Positions 9,978 to 18,582 of a DNA stretch of 64,000 nucleotides are shown piece by piece (the stretch's first letter is position 1; every line of letters begins with the position of its first letter). A model generated the notes under the pieces. It had not been told where the DNA came from, ran no database searches, and saw nothing but the letters and a program-made list of their open reading frames with translations. Position numbers and translations under genes: made by a program. Origin of the DNA: Pandoraea faecigallinarum (GTDB lineage: Bacteria; Pseudomonadota; Gammaproteobacteria; Burkholderiales; Burkholderiaceae); contig NZ_CP011807.3 in assembly GCF_001029105.3 (NCBI RefSeq), positions 2,108,001 through 2,172,000 on the forward strand, given 5' to 3'.

Positions 9978-9988
9978 CGCATAATGCG
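9978..9988. promoter_or_regulatory. Palindrome in the oxidoreductase/LysR divergent region
   Basis: CGCAT-A-ATGCG is a perfect 11-bp dyad in the AT-rich stretch between the two divergent starts. LysR regulators bind short interrupted dyads in such positions, so this is a candidate autoregulatory site. It is short enough to occur by chance. Confidence 0.35.
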
Positions 9989-10015
9989 GAAAATATCTTT
10001 TGGAAAAACCATCAA

Positions 10016-10942
10016 ATGGCATTGGACCTCGATACCGTCGCATTGTTCGTGCGCGTTGCGACGTTGGGTAACGTGTCGGCGGCGGGCCGGGAGCGCGGGT
10101 TGTCGCCCGCAACGGCCAGCACGCGACTCGCGCAGCTTGAGGGGGGGCTCGGTGCCCGACTGCTGCACCGAACGACCCGGCGAGTCGCGTTGACGCAGGA
10201 GGGCGAAGTCTTCCTGGGGCAGGCGCAGGCCTTGCTCGCGGCCGAGGCCCAGGCGCTGGCGAGCGTCGGGCAGGGATTCGCGGCGCCGCAGGGGCTGTTA
10301 CGGGTATCGTGTTCGTCGTCGTTCGCCCGGCAGCACATTTCGCCCGCATTGCCGGAATTTCTGGCGCGCTATCCCGGTATTTCGCTGGATTTCCGGCTCA
10401 CGGACCGGGTCGTCGATCTGCTGGAGGAAGGCGTGGACATGGCGATCCGCGTGGGCGCGCTGCGCGACTCGACGCTCATCGCACGAAAGCTCGCGGCGAA
10501 TCGGCGGACACTGTGTGCGTCGCCTGCCTATCTCGCGGCGCATGGCGCACCGCGGCACCCGAGTGATCTTACGCAGCACGAATGCCTCACGCTCGGAGAG
10601 CAGCGCGACTGGCGGTTCGTCACGCCGGGCGGCCCGCTAAGTGTGCGCGTGGCGGGGCGGCTCGTGTCGGATAACGGGGAAGTCCTGCGCGACGCCGTGC
10701 TGGCCGGTTTGGGGATCGCGCTCAAATCGACGTGGGACATTGCGGCGCATTTGCAGCGCGGGGAATTGGTGCCCGTGTTGCAAGCGTACCCGCTCGCCGA
10801 GGAGGTTGCGATCTGGGCGGTGTACCCGAGCCGGGTGTTCGTGCCGCCGAAAACGCACGCGTTCATTGAGTTCCTGCAGGCGCGTTTCAGTCCGGTGCCA
10901 TACTGGGAGACGCTGTGGCCGGCCCCGGCGCAGGACAGATAG
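10016..10942 (+). CDS. LysR family transcriptional regulator
   Basis: A 308-residue LysR regulator. The N-terminal winged helix-turn-helix covers residues 1-60 (VRVATLGNVSAAGRERGLSPATASTRLAQLE, then GARLLHRTTRRVALTQEG). A periplasmic-binding-protein-like effector domain follows, with FRLTDRVVDLLEEGVDMAIRVG, typical of the AaeR/DmlR/AphB-like branch. The 143-nt divergent region suggests it controls the oxidoreductase at 8856-9872. The inducer cannot be predicted. ATG at 10016; the sequence before it is AT-rich and has no strong ribosome binding site. Confidence 0.92.
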   Translation: MALDLDTVALFVRVATLGNVSAAGRERGLSPATASTRLAQLEGGLGARLLHRTTRRVALTQEGEVFLGQAQALLAAEAQALASVGQGFAAPQGLLRVSCSSSFARQHISPALPEFLARYPGISLDFRLTDRVVDLLEEGVDMAIRVGALRDSTLIARKLAANRRTLCASPAYLAAHGAPRHPSDLTQHECLTLGEQRDWRFVTPGGPLSVRVAGRLVSDNGEVLRDAVLAGLGIALKSTWDIAAHLQRGELVPVLQAYPLAEEVAIWAVYPSRVFVPPKTHAFIEFLQARFSPVPYWETLWPAPAQDR

Positions 10943-10997
10943 CGATGGGCCTAACGAGACGCCGAGAGGTGCCGATAGATGTCGAGAGATGCCGAAG

Positions 10998-11432
10998 TCA
11001 ATGCAGCCGGTGGGCGCGGGGCAATTGGGAGCCTGTGTCGTCGTGGCCGATGGCTGGACTGGCGTGATGCAGCACGAGCCGCCAACCGTCCGCTTCCTTG
11101 AGATAGACGTTGGTGGCCAGCACGAAGGCGTAACGCGCGTCCGGGTGCGTTTCGACCTGAATTTGCTCGAGCACGTTGTGAACGGCGCAAAGCGGGTTAT
11201 GGGCGACCTGTAGGTGGCTGACCGTCACCTGCACACCGCCTTTGGCGAGGATCTGCCGCCAACTGGTGCGTACGGCCGCCGGGCCGACGTGCCGGGGGCC
11301 TGAAGGATGGATGCAGACAACCTCTTCGTCTTCCGACCAGACATCCATCAACGTATCCGTGTCACCGGCACGCAACGCTTCGTAGAACGCGTGCTCGGCG
11401 TCTTCCGGGCTGAGAAATATCGCTGCGGGCAT
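10998..11432 (-). CDS. SnoaL-like / NTF2-fold protein (DUF4440 type)
   Basis: A 144-residue NTF2-fold protein. It opens with AEHAFYEALRAGDTDTLMDVWSEDEEVVCIHPSG, the long helix and strand of the SnoaL-like family, and continues with RTSWRQILAKGG and ATNVYLKEADGWRLVLHHASP near the C-terminus. Members act as small-molecule enzymes or stress-related proteins; no function can be assigned here. I chose the ATG at 11432, preceded by GGAGG at a good distance, over the upstream start at 11480. It is convergent with the LysR gene. Confidence 0.8.
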   Translation of the reverse strand: MPAAIFLSPEDAEHAFYEALRAGDTDTLMDVWSEDEEVVCIHPSGPRHVGPAAVRTSWRQILAKGGVQVTVSHLQVAHNPLCAVHNVLEQIQVETHPDARYAFVLATNVYLKEADGWRLVLHHASPAIGHDDTGSQLPRAHRLH

Positions 11433-11846
11433 AACGGCGGCCTCCGTCGGGGTCCATCGTTGGGATCCATCGTTCGACATGCCGGCCAGAACCCTGCCGA
11501 GCGGCGAACGCGCCGATTATGGAGGGTTTGCCCGGGCTTGTCGAACGCGGGCGTTCTCTGCGCGATTTCAGGGTGGTTCCGGCGCGGTCCCGGCGTGATT
11601 CCAGCGCGACGCCGCCGCGATTCGGGGCGGCGGGTGTTCGCTGGCGGTGTGCAGACGCGGTGAGCGACCTTTGATCTGGCGCAAGGCATCGATCGAGGCG
11701 GGCCGGTAGCTTATGGGTAATGTGCGAGCGGCGCTGCGCGTCCGGGGGTCTGCCGGATCGGCGAACTTGCCGGAAGGCCTGCGGGGAGTTGTGGGGAAGG
11801 CCAGGTGGTGACGGCGGGAGCGCTCGTGCGCTCCCGGCAACCGGCA
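11433..11846. other. Intergenic region between the SnoaL-like gene and fnr
   Basis: About 410 bp with no convincing gene. Open frames here are short, Arg/Pro-rich and lack ribosome binding sites. The only structure seen is the perfect hairpin GGGAGCGC-TCGT-GCGCTCCC at 11816-11835, 12 nt after the fnr stop codon on the minus strand. No FNR-type TTGAT-N4-ATCAA site was found. Confidence 0.6.
11816..11835 (-). terminator. Hairpin downstream of fnr, no T tract
   Basis: An 8-bp perfect stem with a TCGT loop lies just beyond the fnr stop codon. The minus strand after it has no run of T, so it is at best a weak terminator or an mRNA-stabilising 3' hairpin. Confidence 0.4.
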
Positions 11847-12593
11847 TCAGCAGTGATGCACGCCGGCGAGTTCGCGCAGGGCGATACCGTCGACGATCTT
11901 GACGTGACGCTGACGGATTTCGATCATGCCGTTTTGCGCGAAACGCGAGAACAGGCGGCTGACCGTTTCCAGCTTGAGTCCGAGGAAACTTCCGATCTCT
12001 TCGCGGCTCATGCGCAACACGAACTCGTTGGCCGCATAGCCGCGCGCGGCAAGGCGTTCGGACAGATTCAGCAGAAAGACAGCCAGACGCTCTTCGGCGC
12101 GCATGGTGCCGAGCGCGAGCAATTGCTGGTGCTCGTTACGTATTTCCTGGCTCATCAGGCGGTGCAACTGGCGTTGCAGCGAGGGTACCTGACGCGACAG
12201 CGTCTCCAGCTCATTGAAGCGTGCGATACACAACTCGCTGTCTTCGAGCGCGATGGCGGTACTCGGATGATGGTTGTCGGCCACGGCATCCAGACCGATG
12301 AGTTCGCCCTGAAGGTGGAAGCCGACGACCTGCTCGCGGCCGTCGGGGGCCGTGACACAGCTCTTGAGCGACCCGAAACGAATGCCGTAGACAGCATTCA
12401 GGTTGTCGTTGGCGTGATAGAGCACTTCGCCTTTCTTGAGGCGGCGGCGCTCGCTGACGAGTGCGTCCAGTCGTTCCAGCTCCGGCTCAGGGATGCCGAC
12501 GGGCAGGCAGAACTGCCCCAATGAGCAGGTGGAACAACGAGGCTGGGCAACCGGAATGGGGTTGCCGGGAATGCGACCGGTCTCTGTGGTCAT
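11847..12593 (-). CDS. fnr: FNR-type oxygen-sensing transcriptional regulator
   Basis: A 248-residue Crp/Fnr regulator. Cysteines lie at 20, 23, 29 and 122, the same numbers as the four [4Fe-4S] ligands of E. coli FNR (CSTCSLGQFC at 20-29 and SELC at 119-122), so an oxygen-labile cluster is expected. The cyclic-nucleotide-like beta roll follows, then a helix-turn-helix (SREEIGSFLGLKLETVSRLFSRF). Its E-x-x-SR recognition pattern matches proteins that bind TTGAT-N4-ATCAA. It should switch respiratory and microaerobic genes. ATG at 12593. No FNR site is seen in its own promoter. Confidence 0.95.
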   Translation of the reverse strand: MTTETGRIPGNPIPVAQPRCSTCSLGQFCLPVGIPEPELERLDALVSERRRLKKGEVLYHANDNLNAVYGIRFGSLKSCVTAPDGREQVVGFHLQGELIGLDAVADNHHPSTAIALEDSELCIARFNELETLSRQVPSLQRQLHRLMSQEIRNEHQQLLALGTMRAEERLAVFLLNLSERLAARGYAANEFVLRMSREEIGSFLGLKLETVSRLFSRFAQNGMIEIRQRHVKIVDGIALRELAGVHHC

Positions 12594-12925
12594 GGAGGCC
12601 CCTGAAGTTATTTCGAGAGTTTACCATGAGGCGTCGACCCGTCGTTTCGATGGGCGAGACGTCAGGGTTTCGACGATGCTTTACGGGCGTCGGTGTTTCA
12701 GTAATAATTGCGCTCATACCGGACGTCCGTCTCGCCGCACTGTCGGCCTGGGCGTTTTCCCGGCAGGTCGTTCGAGCATTCTGGTCGCGCCGCCGTCACT
12801 ACGACCGAACACAATAGGGCGCGCGCTTATGCGAAGCGGTTGTCATCTGCGACCGTTTCTCGTGTTCCAAGCATCCATTTATTCCTGATACCGGGTTGCC
12901 AAGCCCCCGGTCTGCTTAGTCGCAC
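12594..12925. other. Intergenic region between fnr and scpB
   Basis: 332 bp of divergent promoter space. A TAAACT box about 30 nt before fnr could be its -10. A hairpin ACCGGG-N10-CCCGGT at 12890-12911 lies just before scpB and could occlude its translation start. No protein-coding frame here has a ribosome binding site. Confidence 0.5.
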
Positions 12926-14269
12926 ATGAATACCCAAGAGGCGAAACTCGTCCTCGAGACCGCGTTGATTTGCGCGCAGGAACCGCTCAAGGTCGGCGAT
13001 CTGCGCAAGCTTTTCAATGACGCCGTGTCTGGTGACACGGTGCGCGCGCTACTCGAGGAAATCCGCGTGCAATGGGATGGCCGAGGTGTGGAATTGGTGG
13101 CGTTGGCCACCGGCTGGCGTTTCCAGAGCCGTCCGCGCATGCGTGAATACCTTGACCGCCTCAATCCGGAGAAGCCGCCGAAGTACTCGCGCGCCGTGAT
13201 GGAGACACTGGCGATCATTGCGTATCGTCAGCCGGTCACCCGCGGCGATATCGAAGAGATTCGCGGCGTGACGGTCAACACGCAGATCATCAAGCAGCTC
13301 GAAGATCGTGGCTGGATCGAGGTCATTGGTCATCGTGACGTGCCCGGCCGGCCGGGTTTGTATGCCACGACCAAGGACTTCCTGGACGATCTCGGTCTGC
13401 GCGCACTCGACGCGCTGCCGCCACTCGAAGATCCGGCTGCTCAGGCGCAGATCGATCTGCTCGCGCAGCAGAACATCGAATTCGGCGAACGTGCCGACGG
13501 TGAAGACGGGGAGGCCACGTCGGACGACGTGCCGGTTGCCGACGCCGAAGCCCTCGCGCTGCTCGCGCAGACGCGGGCCGACGACCTGCCGCTTGCGCAA
13601 GGATTGCCGGAAGATCAGCGTGCGCAACCGTCCGCCGGCGAGGCGTTGACGCAGGAGGCGTTGCTCGATGCCGTCATGGCCGAAGGTGAGGCGCCAGCAG
13701 TCGATGTCGTGACGGCCGGGCCGGAGATGGCTGCGGAAGTGGCGGCCAGGGCCGAAGTGGATGCCGGTACGTCTGCTGAAAATTCGCCGGATGCCGAGGA
13801 ACTCGCGGTCCCGGTACACGTCAGTGAGCAGGACGATGCGCCGCGCGGCAACGTGCCGGACGTGTCCGGCGCGGCTGACGGCGAAGCGCCGGGTGAGGCA
13901 CGGAGCGGAATGCGGGGTGACGTGCCGGGCCGTGCGTTGGCAGCCACCGATGCGCATCCGCTGGAAGACGCGGAAAGCCTGCAACACGAGGAATTTTCCG
14001 AAGTGTCGGCGCCCGAGGTTCCTGTCGGCGACGATTCGCCGCAAGATACGCAGGGTGTAGGGCACGAAGTCGGACATGAGGCCGGGCAAGCGGCCGGAAT
14101 AGAAGAAGACGCGACGCATGCGGCAGATTCCGCAGCGTCGTTGGCGCAGGAGGTTTCCCCGCACGCTGTCGACTCGGCAGCGAACGAAGCCGCCGCCGGG
14201 CAGCCCATGTCCGGTGCGATCGACGGCGAGAACGACGGGGACGACAAGAATCTCGTCACCGGTACCTGA
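12926..14269 (+). CDS. scpB: Segregation and condensation protein B, with long acidic tail
   Basis: ScpB is the winged-helix kleisin-associated subunit of the SMC-ScpAB condensin-like complex that organises the chromosome. Residues 1-180 contain the conserved paired winged helices ([21 protein letters not shown], then [33 protein letters not shown] and the end [14 protein letters not shown]). The remaining 260 or so residues are a low-complexity Ala/Glu/Asp-rich tail, so 447 residues is about twice the usual ScpB length. ATG at 12926. No scpA is adjacent in the window. rluB follows after 143 nt, a pairing common in proteobacteria. Confidence 0.93.
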   Translation: MNTQEAKLVLETALICAQEPLKVGDLRKLFNDAVSGDTVRALLEEIRVQWDGRGVELVALATGWRFQSRPRMREYLDRLNPEKPPKYSRAVMETLAIIAYRQPVTRGDIEEIRGVTVNTQIIKQLEDRGWIEVIGHRDVPGRPGLYATTKDFLDDLGLRALDALPPLEDPAAQAQIDLLAQQNIEFGERADGEDGEATSDDVPVADAEALALLAQTRADDLPLAQGLPEDQRAQPSAGEALTQEALLDAVMAEGEAPAVDVVTAGPEMAAEVAARAEVDAGTSAENSPDAEELAVPVHVSEQDDAPRGNVPDVSGAADGEAPGEARSGMRGDVPGRALAATDAHPLEDAESLQHEEFSEVSAPEVPVGDDSPQDTQGVGHEVGHEAGQAAGIEEDATHAADSAASLAQEVSPHAVDSAANEAAAGQPMSGAIDGENDGDDKNLVTGT

Positions 14270-14412
14270 GGCGCGGTCGCACCGCACGCATTCGCAGGGC
14301 CGTTAGCGAAAGAACGAAGTCGCGGCACGTATTTGCCGCGCATTCATGGTGCGAACACGGATCTGGGCAGCGACTTTGCCTGCCCGCGACGATCCCGTTT
14401 TCCAATGAGGTT

Positions 14413-16203
14413 GTGTTGAAACAAAACGAAGAATCCCAGGACCTGCACGCGCGCGATGCCGGTGCCGAAGCACGTTCGCCGGAGGGCGAGGGCGGCGATG
14501 AAAAGGCGTCGCGCCGCGGTTTGCGCCGTGGCCCGCGCAGTCTGATTGCCCGCCGTCGTGCGGCGCAACAGGCCAAGCGCGAGGGCGACGACAACGGCGA
14601 ATTCGCTGCGGAAGCTGCGCAAGGCGCGCCATCGGGTGAGGCGGTGCAAGCGCATTCGCCGAATGTCGACGGTGCGCCGTCAGCCGCTCAGGGGCGTGGT
14701 CGCAACAACGCACGCAAGCCGCGCGGCGGCAGGCGCGACGACGCTTCGCAGGCGACGCAGGCCGGCGGTGACGCCAATGGCAATGGCGCCGCGCCAGGCG
14801 CCCGTGCGCACCGCGGTGCAAAGAACGCCCAGGGAGCACAAGGCGGCCAGGGCGGTGCGGGCAAAACCCAGGGGCGTGGTCGCAAGGCACCTGCCGGCGG
14901 TGCGCGCGGTAAAGGGGGCGCGGGCAGCGCGGGAAGCGCCAGCGACAATGACCTCTTCGCATTCGTGACGTCCGGTGGGTTCGACGGTGACGACAGCGAC
15001 GGCGATAACGCTGCCGCCAAGCGCGGTCGCCGTCCCGCGGATCGCCGCGTGCTGTCGCCGGACGACGAAGCGCCGAAGTTGCACAAGGTGCTCGCCGAAG
15101 CCGGGATGGGATCACGTCGCGAGATGGAAGAACTGATTCTCGCCGGTCGCGTGTCGGTCAATTCCGAACCGGCGCACATCGGTCAGCGCATCCTTCCGAC
15201 CGATCAGGTCCGCATCAACGGCAAGCTCGTCAAGCGCCGTATCAGCAGCAAGCCGCCGCGCGTGCTGCTGTATCACAAGCCGGCCGGCGAGATCGTGAGC
15301 CATTCCGATCCGGAAGGCCGCACGTCGGTGTTCGACCGTCTGCCGCCGATGAAGACCGCCAAATGGCTTGCCGTCGGACGTCTGGACTTCAACACGGAAG
15401 GGTTGCTGATCCTCACCACCTCGGGCGACCTGGCGAACCGTTTCATGCACCCGCGTTACGAAATCGAGCGCGAGTATGCCGTACGCACGGTCGGGCAACT
15501 GAGCGAAGCATCGCGTCAACAACTGCTGCACGGCATCAAGCTCGACGACGGCGAAGCCAATTTCCTGCGCCTGAAAGATGGCGGCGGCGAAGGCTCTAAT
15601 CACTGGTATCACGTGGCACTGGCAGAGGGCCGTAACCGCGAAGTGCGCCGTATGTTCGATGCGGCGGGGCTGATGGTGAGTCGCCTGATCCGTACCCGTT
15701 ACGGTCCGCTGACGTTGCCGCGCGGCCTGAAGCGCGGTCGGTATGAAGAAATGGACGAAGCGCAGGTCCGCTCGTTGTTTGCCGCTGTCGGCATGAAGAT
15801 GCCGGGCGCGTCCTCCGATGAGAAGGGCGCTCGCAATGGTGGTCGCGGCGGTAAGGCCGGCGCGCCGAAAGAGCCGCGCCGTCAGCCGGATCCGATGCAG
15901 ACCGCACTGGGCGTGTTCACCCGGGAGCCGGGGCAGTCGCGTCGCCCGCGTGCCAATCCGTTGACCGCATTTGTGGGACCGAGCGGCGGCTATCCGGGGC
16001 AAACACCCTCGCCGCGTGGTGAGGGCCGTCGCTTCGGGGGCGGTAATTCCGCGGGTGGCGGCTTCGGCGCTCAGTCGCGTGGCGGCAATGGTAGCGGCAA
16101 TGCCAACGGCAATCGCAGTCGCGGCGGCAACCGCGCGGGCAGTGGTGGTGGCGGTGGTAATTACGGCAACCGGGGCAATCGCGGCGGTAATCGCTCCCGC
16201 TGA
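14413..16203 (+). CDS. rluB: 23S rRNA pseudouridine synthase B, with basic and RGG-like tails
   Basis: RluB converts a uridine in helix 89 of 23S rRNA to pseudouridine (position 2605 in E. coli). A charged Ala/Gly/Arg N-terminal extension runs to about residue 210. The S4-like RNA-binding domain follows ([25 protein letters not shown]), then the RsuA/RluB catalytic core with Asp325 in [12 protein letters not shown]. From about residue 465 the tail is rich in Gly, Asn and Arg and ends in GNRGGNRSR, resembling RGG boxes. At 596 residues it is roughly double E. coli RluB. The only in-frame start that fits is GTG at 14413; the nearby ATG at 14405 is closed by a stop. Confidence 0.93.
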   Translation: MLKQNEESQDLHARDAGAEARSPEGEGGDEKASRRGLRRGPRSLIARRRAAQQAKREGDDNGEFAAEAAQGAPSGEAVQAHSPNVDGAPSAAQGRGRNNARKPRGGRRDDASQATQAGGDANGNGAAPGARAHRGAKNAQGAQGGQGGAGKTQGRGRKAPAGGARGKGGAGSAGSASDNDLFAFVTSGGFDGDDSDGDNAAAKRGRRPADRRVLSPDDEAPKLHKVLAEAGMGSRREMEELILAGRVSVNSEPAHIGQRILPTDQVRINGKLVKRRISSKPPRVLLYHKPAGEIVSHSDPEGRTSVFDRLPPMKTAKWLAVGRLDFNTEGLLILTTSGDLANRFMHPRYEIEREYAVRTVGQLSEASRQQLLHGIKLDDGEANFLRLKDGGGEGSNHWYHVALAEGRNREVRRMFDAAGLMVSRLIRTRYGPLTLPRGLKRGRYEEMDEAQVRSLFAAVGMKMPGASSDEKGARNGGRGGKAGAPKEPRRQPDPMQTALGVFTREPGQSRRPRANPLTAFVGPSGGYPGQTPSPRGEGRRFGGGNSAGGGFGAQSRGGNGSGNANGNRSRGGNRAGSGGGGGNYGNRGNRGGNRSR

Positions 16204-16277
16204 GTTTGCCGATCCGTTATTGCGTTGCACCAATGCCGAAACGGTGCCCGTCCAGCAGTCATTTCGGGCGCCACGCG

Positions 16278-16306
16278 TTGCAAATCGGGTCAAAACCATA
16301 TAAAAT
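16278..16306 (+). promoter_or_regulatory. Sigma-70 promoter upstream of the rimP operon
   Basis: TTGCAA (16278-16283) and TAAAAT (16301-16306) are separated by 17 bp, a good housekeeping promoter. Transcription should start near 16313, so about 260 nt of leader precede rimP. Confidence 0.65.
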
Positions 16307-16312
16307 CAGCGA

Positions 16313-16404
16313 ATAAGCTGGTTTGCGTGTCGGGCGTTCTGCTGCGGCACGCACCTCATGCGCAATGAGGCTGTAAGAAATGGGCGTTTCGCCCATTTTT
16401 TTTT
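16313..16404 (+). ncRNA. Structured rimP leader with terminator (attenuator or small RNA candidate)
   Basis: The first 90 nt downstream of the promoter fold as three consecutive hairpins. The first is TGCGTG (16324-16329) with CACGCA (16348-16353), the second CCTCAT-GCGCA-ATGAGG (16354-16370), the third AAATGGGCG-TTT-CGCCCATTT (16378-16398) followed by T residues. The last is a classical intrinsic terminator placed before the operon, not after a gene. A rimP leader with a terminator is known in other proteobacteria (remembered knowledge); whether this one is homologous is not known. It could attenuate the operon or release a short RNA. Confidence 0.5.
16378..16404 (+). terminator. Intrinsic terminator inside the rimP leader
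   Basis: A 9-bp perfect stem, a TTT loop and a run of about nine T residues. It lies 168 nt before the rimP start and 175 nt after the rluB stop, so it can end rluB read-through and attenuate the downstream operon. Confidence 0.85.
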
Positions 16405-16571
16405 GCCGCGAGCGTTTAACGCGGCCGATGCCGCCGCGTCGGGGAGTGGGTGTGTCGACTCGGACACATCGGCCCGGGCGGTCGAGGGCGGTATCGTGCG
16501 ACGTCCCATGCGGGGCGCGCAGACATGTCGGGCGCTGCTGATGCGCGCGAGTTTTTCTAGGGTGAGCAAAG

Positions 16572-17030
16572 TTGCAATTGCCAGAACTGATCGAGACCAC
16601 GGTCGAAGGCCTGGGTTACGAGCTGGTCGATCTTGAGCGCGCGGGCGGCGGACTGCTGCGCGTGTACATCGATAAGCCGGAAGGCATCACGATCGACGAC
16701 TGCGAGACGGTAAGCCGTCAGCTCTCGCACGTCCTGATGGTCGAGAACGTCAATTACGACCGACTTGAAGTATCGTCGCCGGGGCTGGATCGTCCGCTGC
16801 GCAAGCTGCGTGACTTCGAGCGTTTTGCCGGCGTCGAAGTGAGTCTCACGTTGCGTGTGCCGCTCGAAGGCCGCAAGCAGTTCCGCGGCATTTTGCAGGC
16901 GCCGCAAGGCGAAAACTTGAGCCTTGAGTTCGAAGGCAAGGGCGGCCCGGCGCTGCTCGAATTCACCCTCGCGGATATTGACCGTGCGCGCCTTGTGCCG
17001 CAGATTGATTTTAGGAGTCGCAAACGATGA
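16572..17030 (+). CDS. rimP: Ribosome maturation factor RimP
   Basis: RimP binds the small-subunit assembly intermediate and helps the S12 region mature. The 152 residues show the expected N-terminal alpha/beta domain ([46 protein letters not shown]) and the C-terminal Sm-like domain, with [10 protein letters not shown] at the junction. The start is a TTG at 16572; no in-frame ATG or GTG fits the family N-terminus, and AGGGTGAG lies just upstream. The stop overlaps the nusA start by 4 bases (ATGA), so translation is probably coupled. Confidence 0.95.
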   Translation: MQLPELIETTVEGLGYELVDLERAGGGLLRVYIDKPEGITIDDCETVSRQLSHVLMVENVNYDRLEVSSPGLDRPLRKLRDFERFAGVEVSLTLRVPLEGRKQFRGILQAPQGENLSLEFEGKGGPALLEFTLADIDRARLVPQIDFRSRKR

Positions 17031-18502
17031 GTCGCGAAGTATTGCTGTTGGTCGATGCGCTCGCGCGCGAAAAGAACGTCGACAAGGATGTCGTGTTCGG
17101 CGCGCTTGAAGCAGCATTGGCTTCGGCCACCAAGAAGCGCTACACCGAAGACGTCGACATTCGCGTGCACATCGACCGTGAGTCGGGCGAGCACGAGAGC
17201 TTCCGTCGCTGGCTGGTAGTGCCGGACGAAGCGGGTCTGCAAGAGCCGGACAAGCAGATCCTTTCGTTCGAAGCCAAGGAAGACAACCCGTCCATCGAAA
17301 TCGGCGAATTCGTCGAAGAGCCGGTGGAATCGGTCGAATTTGGCCGCATTGGCGCCCAGGCGGCCAAGCAGGTGATCTTGCAGCGCATTCGCGACGCCGA
17401 ACGCGAGCAGATCCTGTCGGACTTCCTCGAGCGCGGCGAAAAGATCATGACCGGCACGGTCAAGCGTCTCGACAAGGGCAACCTGATCGTCGAGTCGGGC
17501 CGTGTCGAGGCGTTGCTGCGCCGCGATCAGCTCATCCCGAAGGAAAACCTGCGTATCGGTGACCGCGTTCGTGCGTACATCGTGAAGGTCGACCGCACGG
17601 CGCGCGGCCCGCAGATCGAACTCTCGCGCACGGCGCCGGAATTCCTGATCGAGTTGTTCGGTATGGAAGTGCCGGAAATCGAACAGGGTCTGCTGGAGAT
17701 CAAGTCGGCTGCCCGCGACCCGGGCGTGCGCGCCAAGATCGCCGTCGTGGCCTACGACAAGCGTATCGATCCGATCGGGACTTGCGTGGGCATTCGCGGC
17801 ACGCGTGTGCAGGCGGTGCGTAACGAGCTGGGTGGCGAGAACGTCGATATCGTGCTGTGGTCGGAAGATCCCGCGCAATTCGTGATCGGCGCGCTGGCGC
17901 CGGCGGCGGTGCAGTCCATCGTCGTGGACGAAGAGAAGCACAGCATGGACGTCGTCGTCGACGAGAACGAACTGGCGGTGGCGATCGGTCGCAGCGGTCA
18001 GAACGTGCGACTCGCCTCGGAGCTGACCGGCTGGCAGATCAACATCATGACGCCGGACGAATCGGCCGAGAAGCAGAACGAAGAGCGTGGCACGCTGCGC
18101 ACGTTGTTCATGCAGCGTCTCGATGTGGATGAGGAAGTCGCGGACATCCTGATCGAGGAAGGTTTCTCGAGCCTGGAAGAAATCGCCTACGTGCCTTTGA
18201 ACGAAATGCTGGAAATCGAAGCGTTCGACGAGGACACGGTGCACGAGCTGCGCAATCGGGCGCGCGATGCACTGCTCACGCAGGCGATTGCTACCGAGGA
18301 GAAGGTCGAGGGTGTGGCGCTCGATCTCAAGAGCCTCGACGGCATGACGCCCGAGTTGCTGGCCAAGCTGGCCGAGCATGAAATTCAGACGCGCGATGAT
18401 CTGGCCGAACTGGCTGTCGACGAATTGACCGAGATGACCGGTGTCGACGAGGAAGCCGCCAAGGCCCTGATCATGAAAGCGCGAGAGCACTGGTTCCAAT
18501 GA
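17027..18502 (+). CDS. nusA: Transcription termination/antitermination factor NusA
   Basis: NusA binds RNA polymerase and modulates pausing, termination and antitermination. The 491 residues follow the E. coli plan: N-terminal polymerase-binding domain ([18 protein letters not shown]), S1 domain (about 135-200, with [20 protein letters not shown]), and two KH domains ([26 protein letters not shown] near 250, then [18 protein letters not shown] near 320). Two C-terminal acidic repeats follow that are present in proteobacteria but not in Gram-positive NusA. The 4-base overlap with rimP and the 80-nt gap to infB mark it as the middle of the operon. Confidence 0.97.
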   Translation: MSREVLLLVDALAREKNVDKDVVFGALEAALASATKKRYTEDVDIRVHIDRESGEHESFRRWLVVPDEAGLQEPDKQILSFEAKEDNPSIEIGEFVEEPVESVEFGRIGAQAAKQVILQRIRDAEREQILSDFLERGEKIMTGTVKRLDKGNLIVESGRVEALLRRDQLIPKENLRIGDRVRAYIVKVDRTARGPQIELSRTAPEFLIELFGMEVPEIEQGLLEIKSAARDPGVRAKIAVVAYDKRIDPIGTCVGIRGTRVQAVRNELGGENVDIVLWSEDPAQFVIGALAPAAVQSIVVDEEKHSMDVVVDENELAVAIGRSGQNVRLASELTGWQINIMTPDESAEKQNEERGTLRTLFMQRLDVDEEVADILIEEGFSSLEEIAYVPLNEMLEIEAFDEDTVHELRNRARDALLTQAIATEEKVEGVALDLKSLDGMTPELLAKLAEHEIQTRDDLAELAVDELTEMTGVDEEAAKALIMKAREHWFQ

Positions 18503-18582
18503 TGACCTGCCCCGGCATGCATATGGAACAGTGAACTTTGAAGTTAACCGCAAGGCGCCTGGCCTTGCTTGAAGAGGTTTGA

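Larger units (their letters stand above)
16204..16571. other. Leader region upstream of rimP
   Basis: 368 bp without a protein gene. It contains a promoter (16278-16306), a run of three predicted hairpins ending in a terminator (16324-16404), and a further 168 nt before the rimP start. The details are given in the separate entries. It has no ribosome binding site with an attached frame. Confidence 0.6.

Noticed and set aside
11433..11846. Several overlapping frames between the SnoaL-like gene and fnr
   Set aside because: Arg/Pro/Ser-rich with no ribosome binding sites and no preferred codon pattern; treated as intergenic.
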